From NCBI GenBank assembly GCA_019241495.1, contig JAFAWZ010000029.1:1-5485 (forward strand): a stretch of 5,485 nt of DNA, given 5' to 3'. The notes beneath the pieces are model-generated. The model was not told the DNA's origin. It did no database searches and saw only the letters and a program-made list of their open reading frames with translations. Shown here one piece after another: positions 1-5,485 of this stretch (position 1 is its first letter; every line of letters starts with the position of its first letter). Source of the stretch: Acidimicrobiales bacterium (GTDB taxonomy: Bacteria > Actinomycetota > Acidimicrobiia > Acidimicrobiales > Palsa-688). Both the position numbers and the translations under genes were made by a program.

Positions 1-734
1 ATCCAGTCCAGGGACTCGAAGTGGTGAGTGAAGTCGGGGCCACCTTCCACCGCGCCGAGCTGGTAAGCCCAGAATCCCAGCTCCCGACCGGCGGTCACCG
101 AAGCATCCTTCTGGCGCAACGAGCCGGCTGCCGCGTTGCGGGGGTTGATGAAGGGCCGGCCCCCGGCTTCCACCTGGCGGCGGTTCAGCTCGTCGAAGGC
201 GGGGACGGGCATGTAGATCTCGCCACGCACCTCCACTTGTTTGGGCGGCGACCCGGACAGGACCTCAGGGATGGCCGCGACGGTCCGGACGTTCGGCGTG
301 ACGTCCTCGCCCACCTCGCCATCGCCTCGTGTGGCCGCCCGGACCAGGATGCCGTCCTCGTAGAGAAGGCTCATGGCCAGGCCGTCGATCTTCAGCTCGC
401 AGGTGTAGGCGACCGCGCCGGAGATGAAGCGGTCCATCCGCTTGGCCCAGGCGAGCAGCTCCTCGTAGCTGTTCGTCTTGTCCAACGACATCATGGGTGT
501 CAGATGGCGGACCTCGGCGAAGAGCGCGGACGCCGTGCCGCCGACGGTCCGGGTGGGTGAGTCGGGAAGGGCGAGCTCGGGATGGAGCCGTTCGATGTCG
601 GCCAGCTCGGCGACGAGGGCGTCGAACTCGGCGTCGGTGATCTCCGGATCGTCGTCCACGAAGTAACGCCGGTTGTGATACTCGATCTGCGCCCGCAGTT
701 CGGAAGCACGCTGGGACCGGTCCGTCGAGCTCAC
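1..734 (-). CDS. ligA: NAD+-dependent DNA ligase LigA, N-terminal 244 residues (cut by the left window edge)
   Basis: Seals single-strand nicks in duplex DNA during replication and repair, using NAD+ to adenylate an active-site lysine. The visible part covers domain Ia (about residues 1-65) and much of the adenylation domain. Residues Y19/H20 and the DAEFD stretch (34-38) match the NMN-binding domain Ia; Phe37 replaces the Tyr of E. coli, as in mycobacterial LigA. The nucleophile is K115 in ELKIDG, the same number as in E. coli LigA. TRGDG (136-140), VRGEI with E173, and NPRNAAAGS with R200 follow in the expected order and spacing. The later adenylation motifs, OB fold, zinc finger, HhH and BRCT domains lie off the window. 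The GTG at 734 is the only start codon between the mnmA stop, which is in the same frame, and the essential domain Ia residues. No Shine-Dalgarno sits at normal spacing (AAGG abuts the GTG), so coupling to mnmA translation 27 bases upstream is likely (inference). Identity is secure. Confidence 0.97.
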   Translation of the reverse strand, partial: MSSTDRSQRASELRAQIEYHNRRYFVDDDPEITDAEFDALVAELADIERLHPELALPDSPTRTVGGTASALFAEVRHLTPMMSLDKTNSYEELLAWAKRMDRFISGAVAYTCELKIDGLAMSLLYEDGILVRAATRGDGEVGEDVTPNVRTVAAIPEVLSGSPPKQVEVRGEIYMPVPAFDELNRRQVEAGGRPFINPRNAAAGSLRQKDASVTAGRELGFWAYQLGAVEGGPDFTHHFESLDW

Positions 735-761
735 CCTTCGAAGATACCCAGGGGGATGTGA

Positions 762-1808
762 CTAGGCCACGAGAGCGGGGCCCCCGCCTACCACCGCGTC
801 CCCGCGGTACAGCACGACGCTCTGGCCGGCCGCCACCCGGCGCACCGGCCGACCGACCAGTACGCGACCGGCAGGTGACCACCGGGCCGGCTCGGGCTGC
901 CCGTGGGCGCTCATCTGGACCTCCAGCCCCTCGTCGGGGTAAGGCGGTCCGGCGACCCACGACATGGGTCCCACTGGCACCTCGGAGACGAGCAGATCGT
1001 CGAGTGAGCCGACCCGCACGGTGGCGGTCGGGACGTCCACGTCGACGACGTAGCGCCGCTCGCCGGGGGGGTGGGCCGAGCCGGCCAAACCCCTCCTCTG
1101 ACCCACCGTGACCAGCTCTACCGCGGGGAGCGTACCCACCCGCCGACCCTCGGCGTCCACGACCTCGGCCGGGTGCAACGGGATGCGAGCGCGCAGGAAT
1201 TCCTCGCGGCCCCCGGCGCGCGAGATGAAGCAGACGTCCTGGCTGTCGGCCTTGGCCGCGGTGCGCAGCTGGAGCTCTGCGGCACGAGCCCGCACATCGG
1301 CCTTGGTCATGGCCCCGACAGGCAGGATGACCCGCTTCAGCTGCTTCTGACCCAGCATGTGCAGGACGTAGGACTGGTCCTTGGCCTGGTCCGCTCCCCG
1401 GAGCAGGGCCGAGCCGCCGTCCGGACCGGTGGCGACCCTCGCATGATGACCGGTGGCGACCGCGTCGAAGCCGAGCTGGACGGCCCGGTCCAAGAACCGG
1501 TCGAACTTCAAGTGACGGTTGCACTCCACACATGGGTTGGGGGTGAGCCCGTCGGCGTGGGCCGCGACGTACGGGTCGACGACATGGCGGTCGAAGTCCT
1601 CCGAGAAATTGAAGACGTGATGGCTGATGCCCAGCTGCTGGGCCACCCTCTGGGCGTCGTCGACATCGGCCACCGAACAGCAGCCGCGGTCGGAAGACCC
1701 GCCCCATAGCTTCATGGTGGCTCCGACCGCCTCGTGCCCGGCCTCCAGCACCAGGGCGGCCGCTACCGACGAGTCCACCCCTCCAGACATGGCAACGAGA
1801 ACCCTCAT
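762..1808 (-). CDS. mnmA: tRNA-specific 2-thiouridylase MnmA (TrmU)
   Basis: Makes 2-thiouridine at U34 of tRNA Lys, Glu and Gln in the cytoplasm: it activates the base with ATP and accepts a persulfide from a cysteine desulfurase. The 348-residue protein has a normal length. It opens with the PP-loop SGGVDSS (residues 8-14). NPCVECN (91-97) carries the catalytic Cys96, equivalent to E. coli Cys102, and DSQDVCF (188-194) carries Cys193, equivalent to Cys199. ATGHHAR (118-124), KDQSYVL (143-149) and VGQRRGL in the C-terminal half are also family signatures. Cys93 sits where E. coli has Asp99. The ATG at 1808 overlaps the TGA of the desulfurase as ATGA, and GAGGT lies 6 bases upstream of it, so translational coupling is likely. 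The adjacent desulfurase is its probable sulfur donor, as with YrvO-MnmA of Bacillus. ligA follows after 27 bases in the same frame. Confidence 0.97.
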   Translation of the reverse strand: MRVLVAMSGGVDSSVAAALVLEAGHEAVGATMKLWGGSSDRGCCSVADVDDAQRVAQQLGISHHVFNFSEDFDRHVVDPYVAAHADGLTPNPCVECNRHLKFDRFLDRAVQLGFDAVATGHHARVATGPDGGSALLRGADQAKDQSYVLHMLGQKQLKRVILPVGAMTKADVRARAAELQLRTAAKADSQDVCFISRAGGREEFLRARIPLHPAEVVDAEGRRVGTLPAVELVTVGQRRGLAGSAHPPGERRYVVDVDVPTATVRVGSLDDLLVSEVPVGPMSWVAGPPYPDEGLEVQMSAHGQPEPARWSPAGRVLVGRPVRRVAAGQSVVLYRGDAVVGGGPALVA

Positions 1809-2959
1809 GCCGGCACCTCGGCGCGCAGCTCCCGGACCGCTTTGGCTATTACCGCCACCGCCTGGTCCACTTCGGCCTCTGTCGTGGACGGCCCAAGGGT
1901 CAGCCGGAGGCTCGAGCCGGCGTCACGCTTGGCCACGCCCATGGCCAACAACACCGGGCTGGGCTCGAGCGCCCCGCTCGCGCAGGCCGCCCCGGCCGAC
2001 GCGCACACGCCGCTCTCGTCGAGCTTGAACAGAAGCGCCTCGCTCTCCAGCCCGCCAAAGCGGAGGTGGAGATGGCCGGGCGCCCTCACGGCGGGCTGGG
2101 CGGTCCATACCACTTCGGGAAGCGACGCGATGAGGCTCTGACCCAGCCGGTCCCGCAAGGCCTCCACTGTGGCCCGGCGGGCATCCTGCTCTGCTTCGAT
2201 AGCCGCCACAGCCGCTCCGAGACCGGCGATGGCCGCGACATTGTGACTCCCGCTGCGGCGCTCGCGCTCCTGGCCTCCCCCGTGGGTGATGGGCGCCAGC
2301 TCCGCTCCTCCGCGAACGGCGAGCACCCCTACGCCCTGTGGGCCCCCGATCTTGTGCCCGCTGATGCTGATCAGGTCCGCACCTGCGGTGACGTGGGCCA
2401 GGTCGAGCCAGGCCGCGCCCTGCACCGCGTCGGTGTGGAAGACGGCACGGGGAGCCCACTTCCGGATCCTCGGTGCCAGCTCGGCCAGAGGCTGGATCAC
2501 CCCGGTCTCGTGATTCACGAGCTGGATGGAAACCACGGCGACCTCACCGTCGAGCACCCGCTTGAGCGATCCTGGATCGACCACGCCGAGGGCATCGACC
2601 CCGGCTATGCGCGTCTCGCGCCCGCTGGCCCGGGCCGCCTGGATCACCGCGGGATGCTCGACTGCACTCACCACCACGGCACCGGGCCGTGAGGCGAGCG
2701 GCCCGAGGACGGCCAGGTTATCGGCCTCGGTTCCCCCGGAGGTGAAGATCACGCCGCCCGGCTCCGCACCGAGGAACGAGGCCACCACCTCCCGGGCGTC
2801 GTCGACCGCGGCGCGCGCCCTGCGGGCCACCTGGTGCGATCCGGACGGGTTCCCGAACCGCTCCGTCAGCCACGGGCGCATGGCTTCGGCTGTGGCCGCA
2901 TGCCGGGGCGCGTCGGCGGCCCAGTCGAGGTAGACGGGCTGGTCGATTTCGACGGACAT
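1805..2959 (-). CDS. Cysteine desulfurase, NifS/IscS (group I) family, PLP-dependent
   Basis: Converts L-cysteine to alanine and leaves a persulfide on an active-site cysteine, which is handed to an acceptor, here most likely MnmA. The 384 residues are full length for an aminotransferase class V protein. Visible motifs are FGNPSGSH (35-42), SGGTEADN (74-81), EHPAV with His102 stacking on PLP, DAVQ (177-180), SGHK with the PLP lysine K203, HGGGQERERRSG (226-237), and SAGAACASGALEPS (321-334) with catalytic Cys326. Oddities: the N-terminal Y-L-D-x-A-A-T-T-P motif reads YLDWAADAP (10-18), and the NNE motif reads NHE (149-151), placing His150 where E. coli IscS has Asn155. The core catalytic residues are all present, so it is probably active. 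It is the first gene of the minus-strand operon, and the equivalent gene beside mnmA in Mycobacterium is called iscS. The ATG at 2959 puts YLD near residue 10, as expected, and lies 8 bases after a TACGCT box. An Isc or Nif assembly role cannot be excluded. Confidence 0.93.
   Translation of the reverse strand: MSVEIDQPVYLDWAADAPRHAATAEAMRPWLTERFGNPSGSHQVARRARAAVDDAREVVASFLGAEPGGVIFTSGGTEADNLAVLGPLASRPGAVVVSAVEHPAVIQAARASGRETRIAGVDALGVVDPGSLKRVLDGEVAVVSIQLVNHETGVIQPLAELAPRIRKWAPRAVFHTDAVQGAAWLDLAHVTAGADLISISGHKIGGPQGVGVLAVRGGAELAPITHGGGQERERRSGSHNVAAIAGLGAAVAAIEAEQDARRATVEALRDRLGQSLIASLPEVVWTAQPAVRAPGHLHLRFGGLESEALLFKLDESGVCASAGAACASGALEPSPVLLAMGVAKRDAGSSLRLTLGPSTTEAEVDQAVAVIAKAVRELRAEVPA
1815..1819 (-). 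promoter_or_regulatory. Shine-Dalgarno of mnmA inside the desulfurase 3' end
   Basis: Read on the minus strand, GAGGT lies 6 bases before the mnmA ATG at 1808. It is within the last codons of the desulfurase, and the two genes share the four bases ATGA. This is the clearest ribosome-binding site among the four genes whose starts are visible, and it supports both the mnmA start and coupled translation. Confidence 0.6.
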
Positions 2960-2967
2960 CGGTCTTC

Positions 2968-2973
2968 AGCGTA
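2968..2973 (-). promoter_or_regulatory. Candidate -10 box (TACGCT) of the desulfurase-mnmA-ligA operon
   Basis: On the minus strand TACGCT fits TANNNT and is followed by 8 bases (GAAGACCG) and then the ATG at 2959. Transcription starting about 7-9 bases after the box would begin at or next to the ATG, giving a leaderless mRNA, which is common in actinobacteria. I see no good -35 hexamer. GAAG could act as a weak Shine-Dalgarno if the transcript begins further upstream. Confidence 0.45.
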
Positions 2974-3071
2974 CCGACCGGCCGGAGGTCTCCTTCTTCG
3001 CTCCAGGCGGGGGGCGCGCGCTCTTGCCATGCTACGGCGGTACGGTCGCGGGCGTGCGTTTCGACTGCCGC

Positions 3072-3077
3072 TACATT
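3072..3077 (+). promoter_or_regulatory. Candidate -10 box (TACATT) of galT
   Basis: TACATT fits TANNNT and is followed by exactly 8 bases (TCCCTGCC) before the GTG at 3086, the spacing expected for a leaderless transcript. No purine-rich Shine-Dalgarno precedes this GTG, which fits. No convincing -35 hexamer is visible. It mirrors the box of the divergent operon. Confidence 0.5.
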
Positions 3078-3085
3078 TCCCTGCC

Positions 3086-4072
3086 GTGAGCCAGCTTCGG
3101 CTCGATCCCCTGACCGGGCGGTGGGTCGTCATCGCAGGCGAACGAGCCCAACGGCCGTCGGACTTCCTGCCCCGCCGCCTTCCGGTCGAGGACGACCCCC
3201 TCCGCCCTTGCCCCTTCTGCCCGGACAAGGACCTGAGCATCTCCCCCGTCGTCGAACGCCTCGGGCCCGACGGGGAGTGGGAAGTGCGGGTAATTCCCAA
3301 CCTCTACCCCGCTTTCAGTGGGAACGACCCGATGGTCGTCACCCATCTCGGGCCGGTCTACACCCAGGCGCCGGCCAGCGGCGTCCACGACGTCGTGGTG
3401 CTGGCGCCCGATCACAACGTCAGCTGGGCCGACCTCACCCACGAACACTCGGCGTTGATCATGTCGGCCATACAGGAGCGCATGCAGGAGCACTCGGTGA
3501 TACCCGGCCTGCGTTACAGCCAGGCCGTCGTGAACTCCGGTCGGGAGGCCGGAGCGTCGATCGAGCACCCGCACGGCCAGCTGTTGTCGATGCCGTTCAT
3601 CCCTGGCGAGGCGGCCAACGAGCTGGCCGGCTTCGCCCGCTTCCAGGGGAACTGCCTCTTGTGCGCGGTGATCGACGCCGAGGACGAGTCCGGGCACCGC
3701 ATCGTTTTCGCCGATGACCGGGTCGTCATGCTGTGCCCGTTCTGGAGCGGTACTCCTTACGAGATGCTGTTGCTACCCCGGAGCCACGAGGCCCACCTGC
3801 ACTCGGCAGAAGAGGAAGACCTGGCAGCCATGGGTCGATCCGTGCAGCGAGCCCTCGCCTCGCTGCGGTCTCGCCTCGGTGACGTGGCATACAACCTGAT
3901 GTTCCACTCGGCCCCGTTCCGGACCAAGGCCGACTTCCATTGGCACGTCCACGTAGTAGCGAAGATATCCACCAGAGGCGGCTTCGAGATGGGCTCCGGG
4001 GTGCTGATCAACGTGGTTCCCCCCGAGCGCGCCGCCGACGACTTGCGCAGCGAGATCGCAGCCCACGCCTGA
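3086..4072 (+). CDS. galT: Galactose-1-phosphate uridylyltransferase GalT
   Basis: Exchanges UMP between UDP-glucose and galactose-1-phosphate through a covalent uridylyl-histidine, in the Leloir pathway; cytoplasmic. The 328-residue protein starts LRLDPLTGRWVVIA (4-17), typical of the family. CPFC (42-45) and His101 in GVHDVVV are probable zinc ligands. N150 leads into GREAGASIEHPHGQL (152-166), where His161 is a probable zinc ligand and His163 the nucleophile. The second HIT-like half ends with FHWHVHV (284-290) and GGFEMGSG (298-305), the usual GalT C-terminal signature. A second C-x-x-C pair (Cys190/Cys193) opens the second half. The frame stays open upstream to 2834 and an ATG lies at 3029, but the 19 residues it would add are unlike the family, and the GTG at 3086 sits 8 bases after a -10-like box. 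No galK or galE is in the window. A related sugar-1-phosphate nucleotidyltransferase specificity is possible. Confidence 0.93.
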   Translation: MSQLRLDPLTGRWVVIAGERAQRPSDFLPRRLPVEDDPLRPCPFCPDKDLSISPVVERLGPDGEWEVRVIPNLYPAFSGNDPMVVTHLGPVYTQAPASGVHDVVVLAPDHNVSWADLTHEHSALIMSAIQERMQEHSVIPGLRYSQAVVNSGREAGASIEHPHGQLLSMPFIPGEAANELAGFARFQGNCLLCAVIDAEDESGHRIVFADDRVVMLCPFWSGTPYEMLLLPRSHEAHLHSAEEEDLAAMGRSVQRALASLRSRLGDVAYNLMFHSAPFRTKADFHWHVHVVAKISTRGGFEMGSGVLINVVPPERAADDLRSEIAAHA

Positions 4073-4083
4073 CGGCATTGAAA
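4065..4083 (+). repeat. Left copy of a 19-base direct repeat
   Basis: ACGCCTGACGGCATTGAAA; it matches 4208-4226 at 18 of 19 positions (A/G at base 13). It contains the galT stop codon (4070-4072), and its last six bases are also the outer end of the left inverted-repeat arm. The two copies are offset by 143 bases. Confidence 0.85.
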
Positions 4084-4205
4084 AACTCGCGGCAGAGAGA
4101 TACCGGCCGTTCGTACGGCTGAAAATGTCGTACGAGCGAATTCGAAATCGCGCCTGGGCGAACCCGGGTACGAACGGCCGGTATCTCTTTCGACGAGTTT
4201 TTCAA
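4078..4205. repeat. Large imperfect inverted repeat between convergent genes (possible small mobile element)
   Basis: The left arm at 4078-4116 is the reverse complement of the right arm at 4168-4205. The outer 12 bases (TTGAAAAACTCG) pair perfectly, then comes a 6-by-5 base mismatch (4090-4095 against 4189-4193), then 21 perfectly paired bases (4096-4116 with 4168-4188). The loop is 51 bases (4117-4167) and holds short palindromes (CGAATTCG, CCCGGG) but no ORF. The arms are long for a simple terminator, and with the flanking direct repeats the block resembles a MITE-like insertion. No transposase is nearby, so the mobile origin is inference. Confidence 0.75.
4078..4205. terminator. Probable bidirectional terminator of galT and the L,D-transpeptidase gene
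   Basis: The structure lies 5 bases past the galT stop and 25 bases past the stop of the convergent transpeptidase gene. A5 at 4081-4085 and T5 at 4198-4202 lie near the outer ends of the arms, so on either strand the stem ends in a U run, as in two-way intrinsic terminators. The stem and loop are much larger than usual, which weakens the call; it may work mainly as an RNA 3'-end barrier. Confidence 0.45.
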
Positions 4206-4226
4206 CGACGCCTGACGGCGTTGAAA
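4200..4226. repeat. Small hairpin beside the transpeptidase gene's 3' end
   Basis: TTTCAACG (4200-4207) pairs with CGTTGAAA (4219-4226) around 11 bases; alternatively CGCC (4209-4212) pairs with GGCG (4217-4220) around TGAC. It overlaps the end of the large inverted repeat, so the two structures compete. No U run follows on either strand, so it is a poor intrinsic terminator alone. Confidence 0.5.
4208..4226 (+). repeat. Right copy of the 19-base direct repeat
   Basis: ACGCCTGACGGCGTTGAAA; it differs from the left copy only at base 13 and ends 4 bases short of the transpeptidase stop codon (4231-4233). Removing one copy and all between them would leave galT and the transpeptidase gene convergent with a gap of about 15 bases. 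This is what a target duplication would predict, although 19 bases is long for that. Confidence 0.8.
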
Positions 4227-4230
4227 CAGA

Positions 4231-5485
4231 TCAGCCCGCCGCGGTGGTCGTCGATGTCGGGCTGGGCGCGCTCAACGCCACCACCTTGCCCGGTGTCAAC
4301 GAGGCCCACGGTGTATCCCAGTCCATCACCCCGTGGTCGCCCGCCACGGCCGGCCGGGGGCTGCCCGTCACCTGGACCACGTCGCCGACCCGGCTGAAGT
4401 CGTAGAACGACTTGGCGTTGTCCGGGCTCAGGTTGATGCAACCGTGGGAAACGTTGGTGACCCCCTGGGAGCCGACCGACCAGGGGGCGGCGTGCACGTA
4501 CTCGCCGCTGTCGGAGATATGGACGTCGTCATAGACGTATTCGTCGTATCCGGCGGGCGAGTCGACCGGGATGCCCACCGTGGACGACACCATGTGGACC
4601 ACGCTCTGGCGATCGAGGACGATGTGGTCGCCATCCATGGTCGGGTAGACGTTGCTGCCACCACTAATCGGGTAGTTGGCGACAGTGGCCCCGTTCAACG
4701 TAACGGTCATGTAGTCGGTCTGGAGGTTGGCGGAGGAGATACGGGAGTCGCCGATGTTGAAGGTGTCGCTCACCTGGCCCGAACCCCACCGCCCGGCGCC
4801 GGCGTCCCAACCCGACAGGTCACCGGTGATCTGTATCTGCTCATGGGCGGGCCAGTACGCCTGGGGCCGGAAATGGAGCTCATGGGGGCTGTACCAGTAC
4901 CAGCCACCCGGAACCGGCTGCGACTCCGCCACCGTGAAGTGCGACTCGACGGCCTGCTGGGCGGTGGCCGTGCTGATGTCGTGGTTGAACTGGACGACGA
5001 TCGGCTGGCCCACCCCGACGGTCATGTCCGAGGTCGGGAACACGGTGGCCGTCACCTCGGCCACCGGAGTCAGCGTCGTGAAGCTCAATGTCTGTTGAGC
5101 CGTCACCCCGCCCTCGCCGAGGATGCTGGCGCTGACGGTGTAGGTCGTTGAGGGCTTGAGCGGCCCGGCCGCATCCCACTCGTTCGTGCCCGGCTCCTCG
5201 GTACCAATGAGCTCAGCGCCCGAAGGGCTCGTCACTTTGACATGAGTCAGAAATCCGACGGCGGCCTTGACCGAGACGGTTCCGTCGAGTGGCACCGCCG
5301 TCGCTCCCGATGCCGGGGTCACCGTGAGCCCGGCCAGCAGTCGGGCCTGCTCGGCCTCGGGCACCACGGCTGGAGGCTTGGCCGTCTCCTGGGCCTGCAC
5401 GTTCGTGGCTCCGCCTTGGTGATCGGCGACCCACCACGCCGCTACGCCGCCGCCGGCCACTACAACCATTCCCGCTCCGAGCACC
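4231..5485 (-). CDS. L,D-transpeptidase, LdtMt2-like (two Ig-like domains plus YkuD), N-terminus possibly cut by the window edge
   Basis: Forms 3-3 (meso-DAP to meso-DAP) cross-links in peptidoglycan outside the membrane; this class is carbapenem-sensitive. Residues are counted from the GTG at 5484. A hydrophobic stretch (about 6-19) forms a signal peptide or anchor; no lipobox cysteine follows it. A linker leads to Ig-like domain 1 (about 50-137), Ig-like domain 2 (about 140-245), and the YkuD catalytic domain (about 250-375). His331 in YVHAAPW and SHGCIN (346-351) with nucleophile Cys349 form the active site; the His-to-Cys spacing of 18 equals that of LdtMt2. Cys349 is the only cysteine in the visible protein. 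The MDWDTPW stretch corresponds to the C-terminal subdomain of LdtMt2 (DWNIPW), followed by a Ser/Thr/Pro/Ala-rich tail. The first visible codon is GTG with one base of window left and no charged n-region, so the true start probably lies upstream of the visible sequence; the ATG at 5469 is a less likely start. Confidence 0.93.
   Translation of the reverse strand, partial: VLGAGMVVVAGGGVAAWWVADHQGGATNVQAQETAKPPAVVPEAEQARLLAGLTVTPASGATAVPLDGTVSVKAAVGFLTHVKVTSPSGAELIGTEEPGTNEWDAAGPLKPSTTYTVSASILGEGGVTAQQTLSFTTLTPVAEVTATVFPTSDMTVGVGQPIVVQFNHDISTATAQQAVESHFTVAESQPVPGGWYWYSPHELHFRPQAYWPAHEQIQITGDLSGWDAGAGRWGSGQVSDTFNIGDSRISSANLQTDYMTVTLNGATVANYPISGGSNVYPTMDGDHIVLDRQSVVHMVSSTVGIPVDSPAGYDEYVYDDVHISDSGEYVHAAPWSVGSQGVTNVSHGCINLSPDNAKSFYDFSRVGDVVQVTGSPRPAVAGDHGVMDWDTPWASLTPGKVVALSAPSPTSTTTAAG

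Noticed and set aside
21..560. Plus-strand open frame opposite ligA
   Set aside because: It lies antisense to conserved ligase codons and has no recognisable domain.
265..1707. A 480-codon open frame on the minus strand crossing ligA and mnmA
   Set aside because: It is a frame shadow of two genes with clear motifs; its translation is Arg/Gly/Pro-rich low-complexity sequence, as expected of out-of-frame high-GC DNA.
2834..3085. An upstream extension of galT, starting at 2834 or at the ATG at 3029
   Set aside because: The earlier part overlaps the desulfurase gene antisense. The 3029 extension adds residues unlike the family, and the family N-terminus begins just after the GTG at 3086, which follows a -10-like box.
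4065..4226. Integron attC site
   Set aside because: The size and palindrome are suggestive, but the ends do not fit the RYYYAAC and GTTRRRY core boxes, and no integrase or cassette array is present.
4065..4226. CRISPR repeats
   Set aside because: There are only two direct-repeat copies, 143 bases apart, with a palindrome rather than a spacer between them.
4333..5151. Plus-strand 272-codon open frame opposite the transpeptidase
   Set aside because: It is an antisense shadow of a protein with an intact YkuD active site and Ig-like domains; no domain is recognisable in it.
1..5485. Defence island, toxin-antitoxin, tRNA, rRNA or phage genes
   Set aside because: Every long reading frame with conserved motifs is a housekeeping or cell-wall enzyme, and the gaps are too short for, or show no sign of, such features.

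Overview
The window is high-GC DNA, almost wholly coding, from what looks like an actinobacterium. The evidence is GC-rich third positions, GTG starts, the desulfurase-mnmA-ligA gene order (these genes lie in the same order on one strand, less tightly, in Mycobacterium), and an L,D-transpeptidase with the Ig-Ig-YkuD layout of mycobacterial LdtMt2. A deep actinobacterial lineage such as Acidimicrobiia is possible, but that is a guess.

Layout. Positions 1-2959, minus strand: a tight gene row read right to left. It holds a NifS/IscS-type cysteine desulfurase (2959-1805), mnmA (1808-762, sharing a 4-base ATGA with the desulfurase) and ligA (734 to the left edge, 5' part only). Positions 2960-3085: a 126-base divergent intergenic region with a TANNNT -10-like box exactly 8 bases before each start codon, which suggests leaderless transcripts both ways. 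Positions 3086-4072, plus strand: galT. Positions 4073-4230: a convergent intergenic region filled by a large imperfect inverted repeat bracketed by 19-base direct repeats. Positions 4231 to the right edge, minus strand: an L,D-transpeptidase whose N-terminus may lie outside the window.

How the genes work together. The desulfurase takes sulfur from cysteine and, judging from the coupled gene, passes it to MnmA, which makes 2-thiouridine at the wobble base of tRNA Lys/Glu/Gln. LigA seals DNA nicks with NAD+ and probably just shares the transcript. GalT belongs to the Leloir pathway or UDP-sugar supply. The transpeptidase makes 3-3 peptidoglycan cross-links outside the membrane. These last two genes have no clear link to the sulfur operon.

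Most of the window is ordinary housekeeping sequence, and I see no defence system, CRISPR array, RNA gene or intact transposon. The points most worth a second look are the inverted/direct repeat block at 4065-4226, unusual residues at conserved cofactor and N-terminal positions of the desulfurase, and the mirror-image leaderless promoter pair.
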